Assembly (NCBI GenBank): GCA_018824085.1
Contig: JAHJHI010000049.1
Location: 19,545-83,544 of the forward strand
Length of the DNA stretch: 64,000 nt
Direction: 5' to 3'
From: Gammaproteobacteria bacterium
Lineage (GTDB): Bacteria > Pseudomonadota > Gammaproteobacteria > Burkholderiales > Rhodocyclaceae
Position numbers and translations under genes: made by a program. The notes beneath the pieces are model-generated. The model was not told the DNA's origin. It ran no database searches and worked only from the letters and a program-made list of their open reading frames with translations. Shown here piece by piece: positions 53,793-64,000 of this stretch. Numbering within the stretch: position 1 is the stretch's first letter; every line of letters begins with the position of its first letter.

Positions 53793-54686
53793 ATGTGGTT
53801 CAAGAACCTCCAGATCTACCATCTCGCCGCCCCGTTCACGCTCACCCACGAGCAGCTCGACGAAAAGCTCGCCGCGCAGGCGTTCCAGCCTGGCAGCAGC
53901 GTTGAGATGCAGCGCATGGGCTGGATCTCGCCGCGCGACAATGGCGTGCTGGTGCACGCCGTCGCCGGCCAGATGATGATTGCGCTGCGCACCGAAAAAA
54001 AGCTGCTGCCCGCATCGGTGATCAACCAGGTCGCCAAAGCGCGTGCGCAGGAGATCGAGGAGCGCCAGGGTTACAAGCCAGGGCGCAAGGAAATGCGCGA
54101 ACTCAAGGACACGGTGACCAACGAGCTGCTGCCGCGCGCGTTCGCCGTGTGGCGCGATACCCGCGTGTGGATCGACCCGGTCAGGGGGCGCATCGTCGTC
54201 GATGCCGCCGCGAGTGCCAAGGGCGACGAAGTGATGCAGCTGCTCAACGAAAGCGTGGAGAACCTCGGCGCCCGTCCGCTGCAGACGCGTGAATCACCGG
54301 TCGCCGCGATGACCTCGTGGCTGGCCGCCGACGAAGCCCCCGCCGGCTTCTCGGTCGACCAGGACACCGAACTGCGTTCCAGCACGCAGAGCAAAGCCAC
54401 CGTACGCTACGTGCGCCACGCGCTGGACGCGGCCGACCTGCGCCGTCATATCGAAGCGGGCAAGCAGTGCACGCGCCTCGCGATGACATGGATGGATCGC
54501 GTGTCCTTCACGCTGACCGAAACCCTCGCCATCAAACGCGTCACGCCGCTGGATGTGCTGACCGAAAAGGAAGATGGCAGCGGAGACGAAGCGGAGCGCT
54601 TCGACACCGACTTCGCGTTGATGAGCGGCGAACTCGGCCGCCTGATCGATCACCTGACGGAAACGCTGGGTGGCAGGCAGGATTGA
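53793..54686 (+). CDS. rdgC: Recombination-associated protein RdgC
   Basis: A 297-residue protein matching RdgC throughout: [11 protein letters not shown] at the start, [40 protein letters not shown], and C-terminal [10 protein letters not shown]...[16 protein letters not shown]. RdgC forms a ring-shaped dimer that binds duplex DNA and restrains RecA-mediated recombination. The ATG is close behind a TAGACT element, so the leader would be short. It diverges from parE and converges on the tRNA cluster, with a strong terminator in between. Confidence 0.95.
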   Translation: MWFKNLQIYHLAAPFTLTHEQLDEKLAAQAFQPGSSVEMQRMGWISPRDNGVLVHAVAGQMMIALRTEKKLLPASVINQVAKARAQEIEERQGYKPGRKEMRELKDTVTNELLPRAFAVWRDTRVWIDPVRGRIVVDAAASAKGDEVMQLLNESVENLGARPLQTRESPVAAMTSWLAADEAPAGFSVDQDTELRSSTQSKATVRYVRHALDAADLRRHIEAGKQCTRLAMTWMDRVSFTLTETLAIKRVTPLDVLTEKEDGSGDEAERFDTDFALMSGELGRLIDHLTETLGGRQD

Positions 54687-54775
54687 CGACATGCGCCGCA
54701 TCTCCTGCAAGAGGGGCGGCACATGAATGACTCCCGGCGCGGCTCACGATAAAACGTCCGCAGGGATCGAAGACG

Positions 54776-54815
54776 AAAAAAAGCCCTTGGTCGCATGCGA
54801 CCAAGGGCTTTTTTT
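54776..54815. terminator. Perfect 40-bp palindromic bidirectional terminator
   Basis: Seven A, the arm GCCCTTGGTCGCA, its exact complement and seven T form a flawless 40-base palindrome. It sits between convergent rdgC (plus) and the tRNA cluster (minus) and can terminate both with a 13-bp GC-rich stem and a U7 tract. Confidence 0.95.
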
Positions 54816-54859
54816 GCAGGCTTGTGAAGGCCTTTTCCATGACGAACTGCTCGAATTCT

Positions 54860-54935
54860 TGGGGTGGCTGATGGGGCTCGAACCCACGACAACCGGAATC
54901 ACAATCCGGGACTCTACCAACTGAGCTACAGCCAC
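54860..54935 (-). tRNA. tRNA-His (GTG)
   Basis: A full cloverleaf is visible: 5' GTGGCTG pairs with CAGCCAC, the D arm is AGCTCAGTTGGTAGAG, the anticodon GTG lies in the loop ATTGTGAT, and the T arm is GGGTTCGAGCCCC. CCA is encoded. The base before the 5' end is G and pairs with the discriminator C, the G-1 identity feature of tRNA-His. Confidence 0.95.
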
Positions 54936-54983
54936 CACTGGAACAACTGTCGGGCGACAGCTGCTTGAAACTATCAGGCCTGC

Positions 54984-55060
54984 TGGCCTGCCCGGCAGGA
55001 ATCGAACCCGCAACCTACGGCTTAGAAGGCCGTTGCTCTATCCAGTTGAGCTACGGGCAG
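54984..55060 (-). tRNA. tRNA-Arg (TCT)
   Basis: Acceptor CTGCCCG/CGGGCAG, D arm AGCTCAACTGGATAGAG, anticodon stem ACGGC/GCCGT around loop CTTCTAA (anticodon TCT) and T arm GCGGGTTCGATTCCTGC fold as expected. CCA is encoded. It is the middle gene of the minus-strand tRNA cluster. Confidence 0.95.
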
Positions 55061-55091
55061 GTACTAAGTACGGCGTTGCGGACCGATATTC

Positions 55092-55168
55092 TGGTCGGGG
55101 TGGAGGGATTCGAACCCCCGACATCTTGCTCCCAAAGCAAGCGCGCTACCGGGCTGCGCTACACCCCG
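55092..55168 (-). tRNA. tRNA-Pro (TGG)
   Basis: Acceptor CGGGGTG/CACCCCG, the typical proline D arm GCGCAGCCCGGTAGCGC, anticodon stem CTTGC/GCAAG around TTTGGGA (anticodon TGG) and T arm GGGGGTTCGAATCCC are present, with encoded CCA. It is the first gene of the cluster in transcription order. Confidence 0.95.
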
Positions 55169-55213
55169 AGAGGCCGGAATATTACCGGCCGTCAGGCACG
55201 CGGTCAATGGTTG

Positions 55214-55250
55214 CGGGGCATGTCGGTGAAGAAAAAACCTTCATGCCCCG
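55214..55250. repeat. Inverted repeat just downstream of pnp
   Basis: Arms CGGGGCATG and CATGCCCCG (9 bp, perfect) enclose a 19-base loop containing an A/T run. It begins eight bases past the pnp stop on the minus strand. It may be a 3'-stabilising hairpin or inefficient terminator ahead of the tRNA cluster. Confidence 0.5.
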
Positions 55251-55257
55251 CCCGCCA

Positions 55258-57372
55258 TCAGCCTTGCTGCTCGTCCGACTCCGGCGTCGCGATCAGCGCC
55301 TTCATCGACAGGCGGATACGACCCTTCTCGTCCGTCTCCAGCACCTTCACCTTCACCTGCTGGCCTTCCTTCAGGTGATCGGCGACGTTGGCGATGCGCT
55401 CGTTGGCGATCTGCGAAATGTGCAGCAGGCCGTCCTTGCCCGGAAGCACGCTGACGATGGCGCCGAAATCGAGCAGACGCAGCACCGTGCCGTCATAGAC
55501 CTTGCCCACTTCGACTTCGGCGGTGATTGCCTCGATGCGGCGCTTGGCGGCTTCGGCGGCATCCGCGCTCACCGATGCAATGGTGATCGTGCCGTCGTCG
55601 CCGATGTCGATCGTAGCGCCGGTCTCTTCGGTCAGCGCACGGATGACGGCGCCGCCCTTGCCGATCACGTCGCGGATCTTCTCGGGGTTGATCTTCATCG
55701 TCAGCAGGCGCGGTGCGTAGGTCGACACGCCGTCACGATGGCCGCTCATCGACGCCTGCATGATGCCGAGAATGTGCTTGCGCGCCTCGTTGGCCTGGGC
55801 CAGCGCAACCTGCATGATTTCCTTCGTGATGCCCTGGATCTTGATGTCCATCTGCAGCGCGGTGATACCCGTGTCGGTACCCGCCACCTTGAAGTCCATG
55901 TCGCCCAGATGATCTTCATCGCCCAGGATGTCGGTCAGCACGGCGAAGCGGTTGCCGTCCTTGATCAGGCCCATGGCGATACCGGCCACGTGCGCCTTCA
56001 GCGGCACGCCGGCGTCCATCAGCGCCAGCGAACCCGCACACACGGAAGCCATCGACGAGGAGCCATTGGATTCGGTGATTTCGGAAACCACTCGCATCGA
56101 GTAGCTGAAATCTTCCGGCGCCGGCAGCACGGCGATCAGCGCGCGCTTGGCAAGACGGCCGTGGCCGATTTCGCGACGCTTCGGGGCGCCGAAACGACCG
56201 GTTTCGCCGGTGGCGAACGGCGGCATGTTGTAGTGAAGCATGAAGCGGTCGCGGTACTCACCGCCGAGCGCGTCGATGATCTGCTCGTCGCGGCCTGTAC
56301 CCAGCGTCGCGATGACCAGCGCCTGCGTCTCGCCACGGGTGAACAGCGCGGAACCGTGGGTGCGCGGCAGCACGCTGTTGCGCACGACGATGGGACGCAC
56401 GGTGCGCGTGTCACGGCCGTCGATGCGCGGCTCGCCGTTCAGGATCCGGCTGCGGACAATGCCGGCTTCCAGATCGAAGAAGTAGTTCTTGACGGTGTTC
56501 ACGTCCGGCGCCGTCGCGGCATCTGCCGTCACGGCAGCGATCACTTCGTTGCGCAGTTCGTTGATGCGCTGGCTGCGCACCTGCTTCTGCGTGAGTCGAT
56601 AGGCTTCCTGCAGCTTGCTTTCGGCCAGCTCCGACACGCGATTCCACAGCGCCTCGTCACGCGCGGGCGCTTGCCAGTCCCACTCGGGCTTGCCGGCGAC
56701 TTCAACCAGTTCGTTGATCGCATTGATCGCGACCTGCATCTGCTCGTGGCCGTAGACGACCGCGCCGAGCATGACCTCTTCCGACAACTCCATCGCTTCC
56801 GACTCGACCATCAGCACGGCGGCTTCGGTACCGGCGACGACGAGGTTGAGCTGGCTTTCCTTCAGCTGCGAGGCCGTCGGGTTGAGGATGTACTGGCCAT
56901 CCGCGTAACCGACGCGCGCAGCGCCGATCGGACCGGCAAACGGAATGCCCGAGATCGCCAGTGCGGCGGAGGCGCCGATCAGCGCCGGGATGTCCGCATC
57001 GACTTCCGGGTTCAGCGAAATCACCTGAACGATGACCTGGACTTCGTTGTAGAAGCCTTCCGGGAAGAGCGGGCGGATCGGACGATCGATCAGGCGCGAG
57101 GTCAGCGTTTCCTTTTCGGTCGGACGGCCTTCGCGCTTGAAGAAGCCGCCGGGGATACGGCCGGCTGCGTAGAACTTTTCGGCGTAATCGACGGTAAGCG
57201 GGAAGAAATCCTGGCCCGGCTTGGCGGACTTCGCGGCCACGACCGTTGCGAGCACAACGGTTTCCTCGACATTGACGACGACAGCGCCGCCAGCCTGACG
57301 CGCGATCTCGCCGGTTTCCAGCACCACCTTCTGGGTGCCAAGCATGAATTCCTTGCGGGTAGCGTTAAGCAA
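55258..57372 (-). CDS. pnp: Polyribonucleotide nucleotidyltransferase (PNPase)
   Basis: A 704-residue 3'-5' phosphorolytic exoribonuclease. Two RNase PH cores are visible ([16 protein letters not shown] and [22 protein letters not shown] in the first; [26 protein letters not shown] and [19 protein letters not shown] in the second). A KH domain with [12 protein letters not shown] and an S1 domain ([19 protein letters not shown]) follow. The start is TTG giving MLNATRKEF, with AAGGA six bases upstream; this matches the normal PNPase N-terminus. It is separated from rpsO by a terminator-like hairpin, as in the classic rpsO-pnp arrangement. Confidence 0.97.
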   Translation of the reverse strand: MLNATRKEFMLGTQKVVLETGEIARQAGGAVVVNVEETVVLATVVAAKSAKPGQDFFPLTVDYAEKFYAAGRIPGGFFKREGRPTEKETLTSRLIDRPIRPLFPEGFYNEVQVIVQVISLNPEVDADIPALIGASAALAISGIPFAGPIGAARVGYADGQYILNPTASQLKESQLNLVVAGTEAAVLMVESEAMELSEEVMLGAVVYGHEQMQVAINAINELVEVAGKPEWDWQAPARDEALWNRVSELAESKLQEAYRLTQKQVRSQRINELRNEVIAAVTADAATAPDVNTVKNYFFDLEAGIVRSRILNGEPRIDGRDTRTVRPIVVRNSVLPRTHGSALFTRGETQALVIATLGTGRDEQIIDALGGEYRDRFMLHYNMPPFATGETGRFGAPKRREIGHGRLAKRALIAVLPAPEDFSYSMRVVSEITESNGSSSMASVCAGSLALMDAGVPLKAHVAGIAMGLIKDGNRFAVLTDILGDEDHLGDMDFKVAGTDTGITALQMDIKIQGITKEIMQVALAQANEARKHILGIMQASMSGHRDGVSTYAPRLLTMKINPEKIRDVIGKGGAVIRALTEETGATIDIGDDGTITIASVSADAAEAAKRRIEAITAEVEVGKVYDGTVLRLLDFGAIVSVLPGKDGLLHISQIANERIANVADHLKEGQQVKVKVLETDEKGRIRLSMKALIATPESDEQQG

Positions 57373-57417
57373 GTTGATTCCTTTCTGAGCATTTCGCGGC
57401 GGACATGCGCGCCCGCC

Positions 57418-57456
57418 AAAAAACAAACCGGCGGAGCCGCTTGGACTCACGCCGGT
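57418..57456 (-). terminator. rpsO-pnp intercistronic hairpin/attenuator
   Basis: On the minus strand ACCGGCG pairs with CGCCGGT (57450-57456 and 57427-57433) around a 16-base loop, and TTGTTTTTT follows. It resembles a Rho-independent terminator that would trim readthrough from rpsO into pnp. Confidence 0.65.
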
Positions 57457-57507
57457 GTGTTGGGTCAAGCCATCAACGGCCTGGACATTACCTGCGGATG
57501 CAATTAC

Positions 57508-57777
57508 TTACTTGCGCAGGCCAAGGCGCCCGATCAGCGCGCGATAGCTGTCCGCGTCAGTGCGCTTCAGATAGTCGAGCAGCTTGCGACGCTGGCTGAC
57601 CATCTTGAGCAGACCACGACGCGAGTGGTGATCCTTGACGTGTTCTTTGAAGTGACCGGTCAGGTCGTTGATGCGTGCGGTCAGCAGGGCGACCTGAACT
57701 TCGGGCGACCCCGTATCGCCGGCCGCGCGCTGGTAGTCGGCCACAATGCGGGCTTTTTCGGCGGAAACGATAGCCAT
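57508..57777 (-). CDS. rpsO: 30S ribosomal protein S15
   Basis: An 89-residue protein identical in length and pattern to bacterial S15: [36 protein letters not shown] and [10 protein letters not shown]. It binds 16S rRNA in the central domain during 30S assembly. A near-consensus promoter lies directly upstream in the truB 3' end, and pnp follows after a hairpin. Confidence 0.98.
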   Translation of the reverse strand: MAIVSAEKARIVADYQRAAGDTGSPEVQVALLTARINDLTGHFKEHVKDHHSRRGLLKMVSQRRKLLDYLKRTDADSYRALIGRLGLRK

Positions 57778-57809
57778 CGATCTAAACTCTCTCGTTTGGA
57801 AAACCGAAA

Positions 57810-57837
57810 ATTATACGCCAGAGTTGAGCAATCTCAA
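57810..57837 (-). promoter_or_regulatory. rpsO promoter
   Basis: On the minus strand TTGAGA (57832-57837), a 16-base spacer and a perfect TATAAT (57810-57815) give a strong sigma-70 promoter whose -35 overlaps the truB stop region. It allows rpsO-pnp expression independent of the upstream operon. Confidence 0.75.
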
Positions 57838-58763
57838 GCGCTTTGGGCACTTTCCTGCGGTAAAAGACGTTTCACACGCAATCGACCTCCGCGAACGGAG
57901 ACCAATCCGAGAAAAGCAGCGTCCGCATAGGCGCGCAAAACCAATTCCTCATCCAGCGCAACGTCGGTCGACACATCCGCGAGCGCAACCGTACGTCCAT
58001 TGATGAGCCCGCGTGCATCCTGCGCGCTGATCCGGCACGCAGGAATGGCCTGCAGCAAAACGTCGGCCGGCTGCAGAACGGCCAGCCGTTCCGGTTCGTC
58101 CATGCCGGCCAATTGATCCAGCGTAAACGCCGCATCAAGCTGCAGCGGGCCCGTGAGGGTGCGCCGCAAGCCCGAAAGATGGGCGCCGCAGCCGAGCATC
58201 GAACCGATGTCTTCGGCCAGGGTCCGGATGTAGGTGCCCTTGCTGCAGCGCACGCGCATCCTGAACTCCGGCAGTTCGCAGGCGAGCAATTCGATGTCGT
58301 GGATGCGCACCCGGCGTATCGCGCGCTCGACCGTCTCTCCGGCGCGGGCGTATTCGTACAGTGGCTTGCCGGCGTGCTTGAGCGCCGAATGCATCGGCGG
58401 GATCTGTTGAATGTCGCCAAGATGCGCTCGCAGGGCGCTTTCCAGCCGGACGCGGTCGACATCGACAGGCAGCGTGACCAGCACTTCGCCCTCGGCATCT
58501 CCGGTCCTCGTGGTCACGCCCAACCTCACCTGCGCGACATACTCCTTGTCGGCATCGAGCATCAGCCCTGCAAAGCGCGTCGCCTCCCCGAAACACACCG
58601 GCAGCAGACCGCTTGCCAGCGGGTCGAGCGTGCCGGTATGCCCGGCACGCGCAGCCGAAAAAAGACGCCGCGCCTTCTGCAGCGCGTCGTTCGAACTCAA
58701 GCCTACGGGTTTGTCCAGAAGCAGGACGCCGTGCACCGGCTTCCAACGGGAACGGGGCTGCAA
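57834..58763 (-). CDS. truB: tRNA pseudouridine(55) synthase TruB
   Basis: A 309-residue TruB. GVLLLDKPVGLSSN and GHTGTLDPLASGLLP carry the catalytic Asp47, and CSKGTYIRTLAEDIG and a C-terminal PUA-like part complete the family pattern. It makes pseudouridine 55 in the T loop of tRNAs. The start is TTG one base past the rbfA stop, with GAGGA upstream overlapping the rbfA end, indicating tight coupling. Confidence 0.96.
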   Translation of the reverse strand: MQPRSRWKPVHGVLLLDKPVGLSSNDALQKARRLFSAARAGHTGTLDPLASGLLPVCFGEATRFAGLMLDADKEYVAQVRLGVTTRTGDAEGEVLVTLPVDVDRVRLESALRAHLGDIQQIPPMHSALKHAGKPLYEYARAGETVERAIRRVRIHDIELLACELPEFRMRVRCSKGTYIRTLAEDIGSMLGCGAHLSGLRRTLTGPLQLDAAFTLDQLAGMDEPERLAVLQPADVLLQAIPACRISAQDARGLINGRTVALADVSTDVALDEELVLRAYADAAFLGLVSVRGGRLRVKRLLPQESAQSA

Positions 58764-58764
58764 A

Positions 58765-59136
58765 TCAGTCCTCGCTGCGCGGGGAATCGGGATTCAGCGC
58801 CTTGTCGATCAGACGGGAAAGGTGGTCCGCGCGCGCCAGCGTTTCGTCATGAACGAAATGAAGGGCCGGCGTCGTGTGTATGCGCACGCGCTTGCCGATC
58901 TCGCGTCGCAGGAAGCCGGAGGCACGCTGCAATCCTTCGTGAATCTGCTGCAGCGCCTCGCCTTCCGCAAGCGTCGTATAGAACACCTTTGCATGGGCGT
59001 AATCCGGCGTGATCTCGACCGCAGTCAGCGAAATCATGCCGACCCGCGGGTCTTTCAGCTCGGTGGCAATCAGCTTCGCAAGTTCGCGGCGGATCGCCTC
59101 CGAGACACGGTCACTTCGAGAATAACGTTCGCTCAT
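58765..59136 (-). CDS. rbfA: Ribosome-binding factor A
   Basis: A 123-residue protein with the RbfA KH-like fold signature: RVSEAIRRELAKLIATELKDPRVGMISLTAVEITPDYAHAKVFY in segments, and REIGKRVRIHTTPALHFVHDET. It aids 30S maturation and 16S 5'-end processing. It lies between infB and truB. Confidence 0.96.
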   Translation of the reverse strand: MSERYSRSDRVSEAIRRELAKLIATELKDPRVGMISLTAVEITPDYAHAKVFYTTLAEGEALQQIHEGLQRASGFLRREIGKRVRIHTTPALHFVHDETLARADHLSRLIDKALNPDSPRSED

Positions 59137-59154
59137 CGATTCAGTGCGTCAGTC

Positions 59155-61932
59155 TCAGGCGAGCTTGCGCGCGACTTCCTGGATCTCGAACACCTCGAGC
59201 TGGTCCAGCTCTTCGATCTCGTTGAAACCGCGCAGTGAAAGGCCGCATTCGTAGCCTTCCTTCACTTCCTTGACGTCGTCCTTGAAACGCTTGAGCGAAT
59301 CGAGTTCGCCAGTCCAGATCACGACGTTGTTGCGCAGCAGGCGAGCGCTTGCGTTGCGCTTGATCATGCCGGACGTGACCATGCAGCCGGCGATCGTGCC
59401 TATCTTGGAGATGCGGAAGACCTGGCGGATTTCGACCGTACCGAGCACATGCTCGCGCTTTTCCGGTGACAACATGCCGGACAGCGCGGCCTTCACCTCA
59501 TCCACGGCTTCATAGATGATCGTGTAGTAGCGCAGATCGACACCGAAATTGTCGGCCAGCTTGCGTGCCCCCACGTCGGCACGCACATTGAAGCCGATGA
59601 TGACACCCTTCGAAGCCTGCGCCAGATTCACGTCGGTTTCCGAAATGCCGCCCACAGCCGCGTGGATGACCTGCACCCGCACTTCGCTGGTGGACAGCTT
59701 GGTCAGTGACTGCACCAATGCTTCCTGCGAACCCTGGACGTCAGCCTTGATGATGAGCGGCAGCACCTTCACTTCGCCCTCGCCCATCTGTTCGAACATC
59801 GACTCAAGCTTGGCGGCCTGCTGCTTCGCAAGCTTCACGTCGCGATACTTGCCCTGACGGAACAGCGCGATTTCCCGCGCCTTGCGTTCGTCGGTCAGCA
59901 CCAGCGCATCGTCACCGGCCGCCGGCACATCCGAGAGCCCCTGGATTTCCACCGGAATGGACGGCCCAGCTTCGGTGATCGCCTTGCCAGTCTCGTCCAG
60001 CATGGCACGCACGCGGCCGAATACCTGACCGCACAACAGGATGTCGCCACGCTTGAGCGTGCCCTGCTGAACCAGGATCGAGGCCACCGGCCCCTTGCCC
60101 TTGTCCAGACGCGCTTCGATGACAAGACCTCGCGCGGGAGCATCCACCGGCGCCTTGAGCTCGAGTACTTCCGCCTGCAGGAGCACGTGCTCCAGCAGTT
60201 CGTCTATGCCGGTACCCATCTTCGCCGACACCGGCAGGAAGGGGGAGTCACCGCCGTATTCCTCAGGCACCACACCTTCGGCGACCAGTTCCTGCTTGAC
60301 CCGCTCCAGATTCGCGCCCGGCTTGTCGATCTTGTTGATCGCAACGACCAGCGGCACGTTGGCGGCCTTGGCATGATGAATGGCTTCACGCGTCTGCGGC
60401 ATCACGCCGTCATCCGCCGCCACCACCAGGATGACAAGGTCGGTCGCCTTGGCGCCACGGGCACGCATGGCCGTAAAGGCCTCGTGACCCGGCGTATCGA
60501 GGAAGGTGATCATGCCGCGCGGCGTATCGACGTGATAGGCGCCGATATGCTGCGTGATGCCGCCCGCTTCGCCAGCTGCCACGCGGGCACGCCGGATGTA
60601 GTCGAGCAGCGACGTCTTGCCGTGATCGACGTGACCCATGACGGTCACGACCGGTGCACGAGGCAGCAGTTCAGCGTCCTGGTGTTCGTCGCTCGTCTCG
60701 CCGAGGAAGGCTTCCGGATCGTCAAGCTTTGCCGGCTTGGCGATATGCCCCATTTCCTCGACCAGAATCATTGCGGTTTCCTGGTCCAGCACCTGATTGA
60801 TCGTCACCATCTGGCCAAGCTTCATCAGGGCCTTGATGAGCTCGGTCGCCTTGATCGCCATCTTGTGCGCGAGGTCGGCCACGGAAATCGTTTCCGGCAC
60901 GAGCACTTCACGCACCACGGCTTCGACCGGCGCGGGCGCTGGTCCTCCGTCGCCGTGATCGCGGTGATGACGGCCCTTCGGACCACCACGCCAGCCGCCG
61001 GTGCCGGCATCTCCACGCGTCTTGATCTGGCGACGCTTGGCTGCGTCATCCTTCCATGCGGTGCCGGGCTTCGCCTTGGCAGCCGCAGCGGGCTTCGCCT
61101 TGGCAACCTTGTCGTCGGGCTTTGCGGGCTTGTGCAGCGTGCCCTTGGCAGCCGCAGCCTTGGCCTCTTCATCAGCTTTCGCCTTCGCCTCCGCCTCCGC
61201 CTGGGCACGCACCAGACGTGCCTCGGTCTCCTGGCGCATGCGGACTTCGCGCTCCTGCTTTTCCTTCAATTCGCGCGCCTGATGCGCGAGCAGATCCGAA
61301 TGCCGCTTGGCTTCCCGTTCGCGCACACTCATCGGACGCACGACTTTGGGCTCAACCGCCGGCGGAGCGGCGGGAGCTTCAGCTTCCACGACCGGCTGCG
61401 CCGGTTCGGGCTCCGGCTCGGCCGCAGCCACGGGCGCAGGCTCCACCACAGGCTCCGGTTCCGGCTCGGGAACAGGTTCCGGCTCCGGTTCCGGCTCGGG
61501 AATCACTTCAACGGCTGCTTCGACAACAGGTTCAGCCTCAACTTCCGGCGCGACATCCTGCTCCACTTCGTCGCCCGCCTCCTGAGCCGCAGACAGCGCC
61601 TGCATCGCCTCGTCATCCGGCAGCGCCTCACTGGCATCCCGCTTGACGAGAACGCGTTTCTTGCGCACCTCGACCTGGACGGTACGTGCCTGACCGGACG
61701 AATTGGTTGCCTTGATCTCGGAGGTCTGACGACGGGTCAGCGTGATCTTGGTCTTCCCCGCCGTGTCACCGTGCTGACGACGCAAGTAATCGAGCAGACG
61801 CGTCTTGTCCTGCTCGGTCAGCGAATCGCCTTCGCTCTTCTTGTCCACACCGGCCTGCTTGAGCTGCTCGAGCAGCGCGGCCGCCGGCATTTTCAGCTCG
61901 GTCGCAAATTGGGAAACACTCATCAACGCCAT
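59155..61932 (-). CDS. infB: Translation initiation factor IF-2
   Basis: A 925-residue IF-2. An IF2_N helical module ([19 protein letters not shown]) begins the protein. A long low-complexity linker follows with Glu-Pro runs (about residues 130-185) and Ala/Lys-rich charged stretches. The G domain starts about residue 425 with [16 protein letters not shown] and NKIDK, followed by the C-terminal beta-barrels. The start MALMSVSQF has GAGG five bases upstream; MSVSQF three codons on is an alternative. It delivers fMet-tRNA to the 30S P site. Confidence 0.97.
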   Translation of the reverse strand: MALMSVSQFATELKMPAAALLEQLKQAGVDKKSEGDSLTEQDKTRLLDYLRRQHGDTAGKTKITLTRRQTSEIKATNSSGQARTVQVEVRKKRVLVKRDASEALPDDEAMQALSAAQEAGDEVEQDVAPEVEAEPVVEAAVEVIPEPEPEPEPVPEPEPEPVVEPAPVAAAEPEPEPAQPVVEAEAPAAPPAVEPKVVRPMSVREREAKRHSDLLAHQARELKEKQEREVRMRQETEARLVRAQAEAEAKAKADEEAKAAAAKGTLHKPAKPDDKVAKAKPAAAAKAKPGTAWKDDAAKRRQIKTRGDAGTGGWRGGPKGRHHRDHGDGGPAPAPVEAVVREVLVPETISVADLAHKMAIKATELIKALMKLGQMVTINQVLDQETAMILVEEMGHIAKPAKLDDPEAFLGETSDEHQDAELLPRAPVVTVMGHVDHGKTSLLDYIRRARVAAGEAGGITQHIGAYHVDTPRGMITFLDTPGHEAFTAMRARGAKATDLVILVVAADDGVMPQTREAIHHAKAANVPLVVAINKIDKPGANLERVKQELVAEGVVPEEYGGDSPFLPVSAKMGTGIDELLEHVLLQAEVLELKAPVDAPARGLVIEARLDKGKGPVASILVQQGTLKRGDILLCGQVFGRVRAMLDETGKAITEAGPSIPVEIQGLSDVPAAGDDALVLTDERKAREIALFRQGKYRDVKLAKQQAAKLESMFEQMGEGEVKVLPLIIKADVQGSQEALVQSLTKLSTSEVRVQVIHAAVGGISETDVNLAQASKGVIIGFNVRADVGARKLADNFGVDLRYYTIIYEAVDEVKAALSGMLSPEKREHVLGTVEIRQVFRISKIGTIAGCMVTSGMIKRNASARLLRNNVVIWTGELDSLKRFKDDVKEVKEGYECGLSLRGFNEIEELDQLEVFEIQEVARKLA

Positions 61933-61943
61933 ACCGTCCTCAG

Positions 61944-63416
61944 TTATTCAAACCAGTGCGCGCGCGCAGTGGTGATCAGCGATGTCGCCCGCGCGGCATC
62001 TATGCCGGCGATTTCGACCAGTTCATCAACCGCAAGATCAGCCAGATCGTCGCGCGAGCGCACATTGGCACGCGCAAGTTGCGCCGCCAGCGGCTTGTCC
62101 ATGCCGTCGAGCCCGAGCAGGTCGTCACCGACCTGCTCCAGCTGTTCCTCATCCACAATGGCTTCAGTCAACAGCACGTTGCGCGCACGGGTGCGCAATT
62201 CATTCACCGTATCTTCGTCGAATGCCTCGATCTCCAGCATTTCGGCCAACGGCACGTAAGCGACTTCTTCCAGCGTCGAAAAACCTTCTTCGATGAGGAT
62301 ATCCGCCACTTCCTCGTCCACATCAAGCTTCGACATGAACAGCAGACGGATGGCCGCATTCTCGGCATCCGCCTTGGCCGCCGATTGCTCGACGGTCATC
62401 AGGTTGATCTTCCAGCCCGTCAGTTCGGACGCCAGACGCACGTTCTGTCCGCTGCGGCCGATGGCGATCGCGAGGTTGTCCTCATTCACGACGACATCCA
62501 TGCTGTGGGCGTCTTCATCCACCACGATGCTGGCCACCTCGGCCGGCGCCAGCGCACCAATGACGAATTGCGCCGGATCCGGTGACCAGAGAATGATGTC
62601 GACGCGCTCACCGCCAAGTTCATTGGTTACCGCCTGAACGCGGGAACCGCGCATGCCGATGCAGGTACCTTGCGGATCGACCCGCGGATCGTTCGACTTC
62701 ACGGCGATCTTGGCGCGGATGCCGGGATCGCGCGCAGCGCCCTTGATCTCGATGAGGCCATCTTCGATCTCCGGCACCTCGAGTTCAAACAACTTCATGA
62801 TGAACTCGGGCGCCGTGCGCGACAGGATGATCTGCGGACCGCGTGCCTGACGATCCACCCGCAACAGCACCGACTTCACGCGATCACCGACACGCAGGTT
62901 CTCGCGGGCAATGATGTGTTCGCGCGGCAACAGCGCTTCCAGACGCCCCACTTCGATGATCGCGTTGCCGCGCTCGATACGCTTGATTGTGCCATTGACG
63001 AGGTGATCCTTGCGCTCCAGGAAGTCGCTCAGGATCTGCTCGCGCTCGGCGTCGCGAATGCGCTGGAGAATGACCTGCTTCGCGGCCTGCGCGCCAATAC
63101 GACCGAAATCGATCGGCTCAAGCGCCTCTTCGATGAATTCGTCGAGCTGTATGTCGGGAATCTGATCCTGCGCATCGGTAATGCCGATCTGCACTTCCTC
63201 GTTCTCGACCAGTTCGTCCGCAACCACCAGCCAGCGACGGAAGGATTCGTATTCACCCGTCTCACGATCAATCGTGACGCGCACATCCGCGTCGTCATGG
63301 GTACGCTTCTTTGTGGCTGAAGCCAGCGCGGATTCAAGCGCCCCGAACACCACGTCGCGGCCAACGTTCTTTTCTCGTGCCAGCGCATCCACCAGCAACA
63401 GAATCTCGCGACTCAT
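61944..63416 (-). CDS. nusA: Transcription termination/antitermination factor NusA
   Basis: A 490-residue NusA with the RNA-polymerase-binding N-terminal domain, an S1 domain ([19 protein letters not shown]), KH domains ([25 protein letters not shown] in part; [18 protein letters not shown]) and two C-terminal acidic repeats, as in E. coli. Its ATG overlaps the rimP stop as ATGA. Confidence 0.97.
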   Translation of the reverse strand: MSREILLLVDALAREKNVGRDVVFGALESALASATKKRTHDDADVRVTIDRETGEYESFRRWLVVADELVENEEVQIGITDAQDQIPDIQLDEFIEEALEPIDFGRIGAQAAKQVILQRIRDAEREQILSDFLERKDHLVNGTIKRIERGNAIIEVGRLEALLPREHIIARENLRVGDRVKSVLLRVDRQARGPQIILSRTAPEFIMKLFELEVPEIEDGLIEIKGAARDPGIRAKIAVKSNDPRVDPQGTCIGMRGSRVQAVTNELGGERVDIILWSPDPAQFVIGALAPAEVASIVVDEDAHSMDVVVNEDNLAIAIGRSGQNVRLASELTGWKINLMTVEQSAAKADAENAAIRLLFMSKLDVDEEVADILIEEGFSTLEEVAYVPLAEMLEIEAFDEDTVNELRTRARNVLLTEAIVDEEQLEQVGDDLLGLDGMDKPLAAQLARANVRSRDDLADLAVDELVEIAGIDAARATSLITTARAHWFE

Positions 63417-63865
63417 CGTTTCAACTCCTGCTTGCGTTCAAAGTCGGGCACGAGTCGGGCACGCTCGATCTGCGACAGCTCGAATTCATGTGCCACACCC
63501 TTGATATCAATGGTCAACCGGCCGTCGGCGACACCGGCCAGACGTCCGGTGAAGTTGCGCTGATTGGCCACCGGCACGCGCAATCGAAGTTGCGCCTCCT
63601 GGCCGGCAAAACGGACAAAATCCTCCGGTTTGCGCAGCGGGCGGTCCAGCCCTGGCGACGACACTTCCAGACGCTCGTAATCGACGTTCTCAACCGTGAA
63701 AAGACGGGTCAGATGATTACTCACCGTGACACAATCGTCGACGACAATCCCTGACGGCGAATCGATAAAAACGCGCAGCAACTGGCCTCTCGGCGAGATT
63801 TCAAGATCCACGAATTCATAGCCGAGCCCGGCTACCGCCTGCTCAATCAGTTCCGCAACGCTCAT
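63413..63865 (-). CDS. rimP: Ribosome maturation factor RimP
   Basis: A 150-residue RimP with [52 protein letters not shown] and a C-terminal SH3-like part. It is needed for 30S maturation. The start [11 protein letters not shown] has AAGGA close upstream; the frame continues upstream without support. It is the first gene of the nusA-infB operon. Confidence 0.96.
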   Translation of the reverse strand: MSVAELIEQAVAGLGYEFVDLEISPRGQLLRVFIDSPSGIVVDDCVTVSNHLTRLFTVENVDYERLEVSSPGLDRPLRKPEDFVRFAGQEAQLRLRVPVANQRNFTGRLAGVADGRLTIDIKGVAHEFELSQIERARLVPDFERKQELKR

Positions 63866-63952
63866 CCTTGCTACATATCCGGCTGTACAAATGAAAAATG
63901 GGCTGACCGCCCATCCAGAAAACGCTGACACGGCCAGCGCGACAAGCCCGCA

Positions 63953-63982
63953 AGTGTATCAGAGCCCACCCATTCACTTCAA
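63953..63982 (-). promoter_or_regulatory. Candidate promoter of the rimP-nusA-infB operon
   Basis: On the minus strand TTGAAG (63977-63982) and TACACT (63953-63958) are separated by 18 bases, about 90 bases before rimP. The -35 lies within an inverted repeat CCATTCA...TGAATGG (63970-63991), which could be an operator. Match is moderate. Confidence 0.4.
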
Positions 63983-64000
63983 CCTGAATGGATGGACGCA

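Noticed and set aside
60187..62259. Long plus-strand open frame opposite infB and nusA.
   Set aside because: It is an antisense shadow of high-GC genes with no coding features.

Overview
The window is a high-GC bacterial chromosome segment. The run rimP-nusA-infB-rbfA-truB-rpsO-pnp, the presence of rdgC and separate parE/parC genes, the class II ribonucleotide reductase and the style of the housekeeping proteins suggest a betaproteobacterium, possibly in the Rhodocyclales/Nitrosomonadales area. The genus cannot be fixed from the sequence alone.

Layout. 1-2.4 kb: a two-subunit CoA-transferase operon (minus, subunit B cut by the window edge), a small cupin gene (plus) and a DUF1345 membrane protein (minus). 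2.4-20.4 kb: a two-partner secretion pair on the minus strand, made of a giant exoprotein of about 5,426 residues followed by its TpsB outer-membrane transporter, coupled by a GTGA overlap. An AT-rich promoter/operator lies upstream of the exoprotein gene. 20.9-24.2 kb: an adenosylcobalamin-dependent ribonucleotide reductase and a small exported protein.

24.6-35.9 kb: a tightly overlapping five-gene defence-type operon. It encodes a SNF2-family helicase, a PHP-domain/SMC-like ATPase (TrlF-type), a beta-class DNA adenine methyltransferase (Mod-like), a RhuM-family protein and a type III Res-like helicase-nuclease. Base composition shifts sharply inside the cassette, and an IS3-type transposase remnant lies just beyond its end. 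This is the best candidate for a poorly described system in the window.

36.0-45.6 kb: a DUF4242 gene, then a tripartite RND efflux operon (minus) divergent from a two-component system (plus), arranged like adeRS-adeABC. The efflux module is bracketed by a direct repeat: the 3' end and terminator of htpG, intact at 45.6-45.9 kb, recur as a nearly identical but internally deleted copy at 37.0-37.2 kb.

45.7-64 kb is core genome: htpG with a sigma-32-like promoter, a repeat-bearing RsuA-family pseudouridine synthase, parC, parE, rdgC, a His-Arg-Pro tRNA cluster behind a perfect 40-bp terminator palindrome, and the pnp-rpsO-truB-rbfA-infB-nusA-rimP translation/RNA-processing block. Non-ATG starts with good ribosome sites are common (parC, pnp, truB, tpsB, the helicase and both two-component genes).
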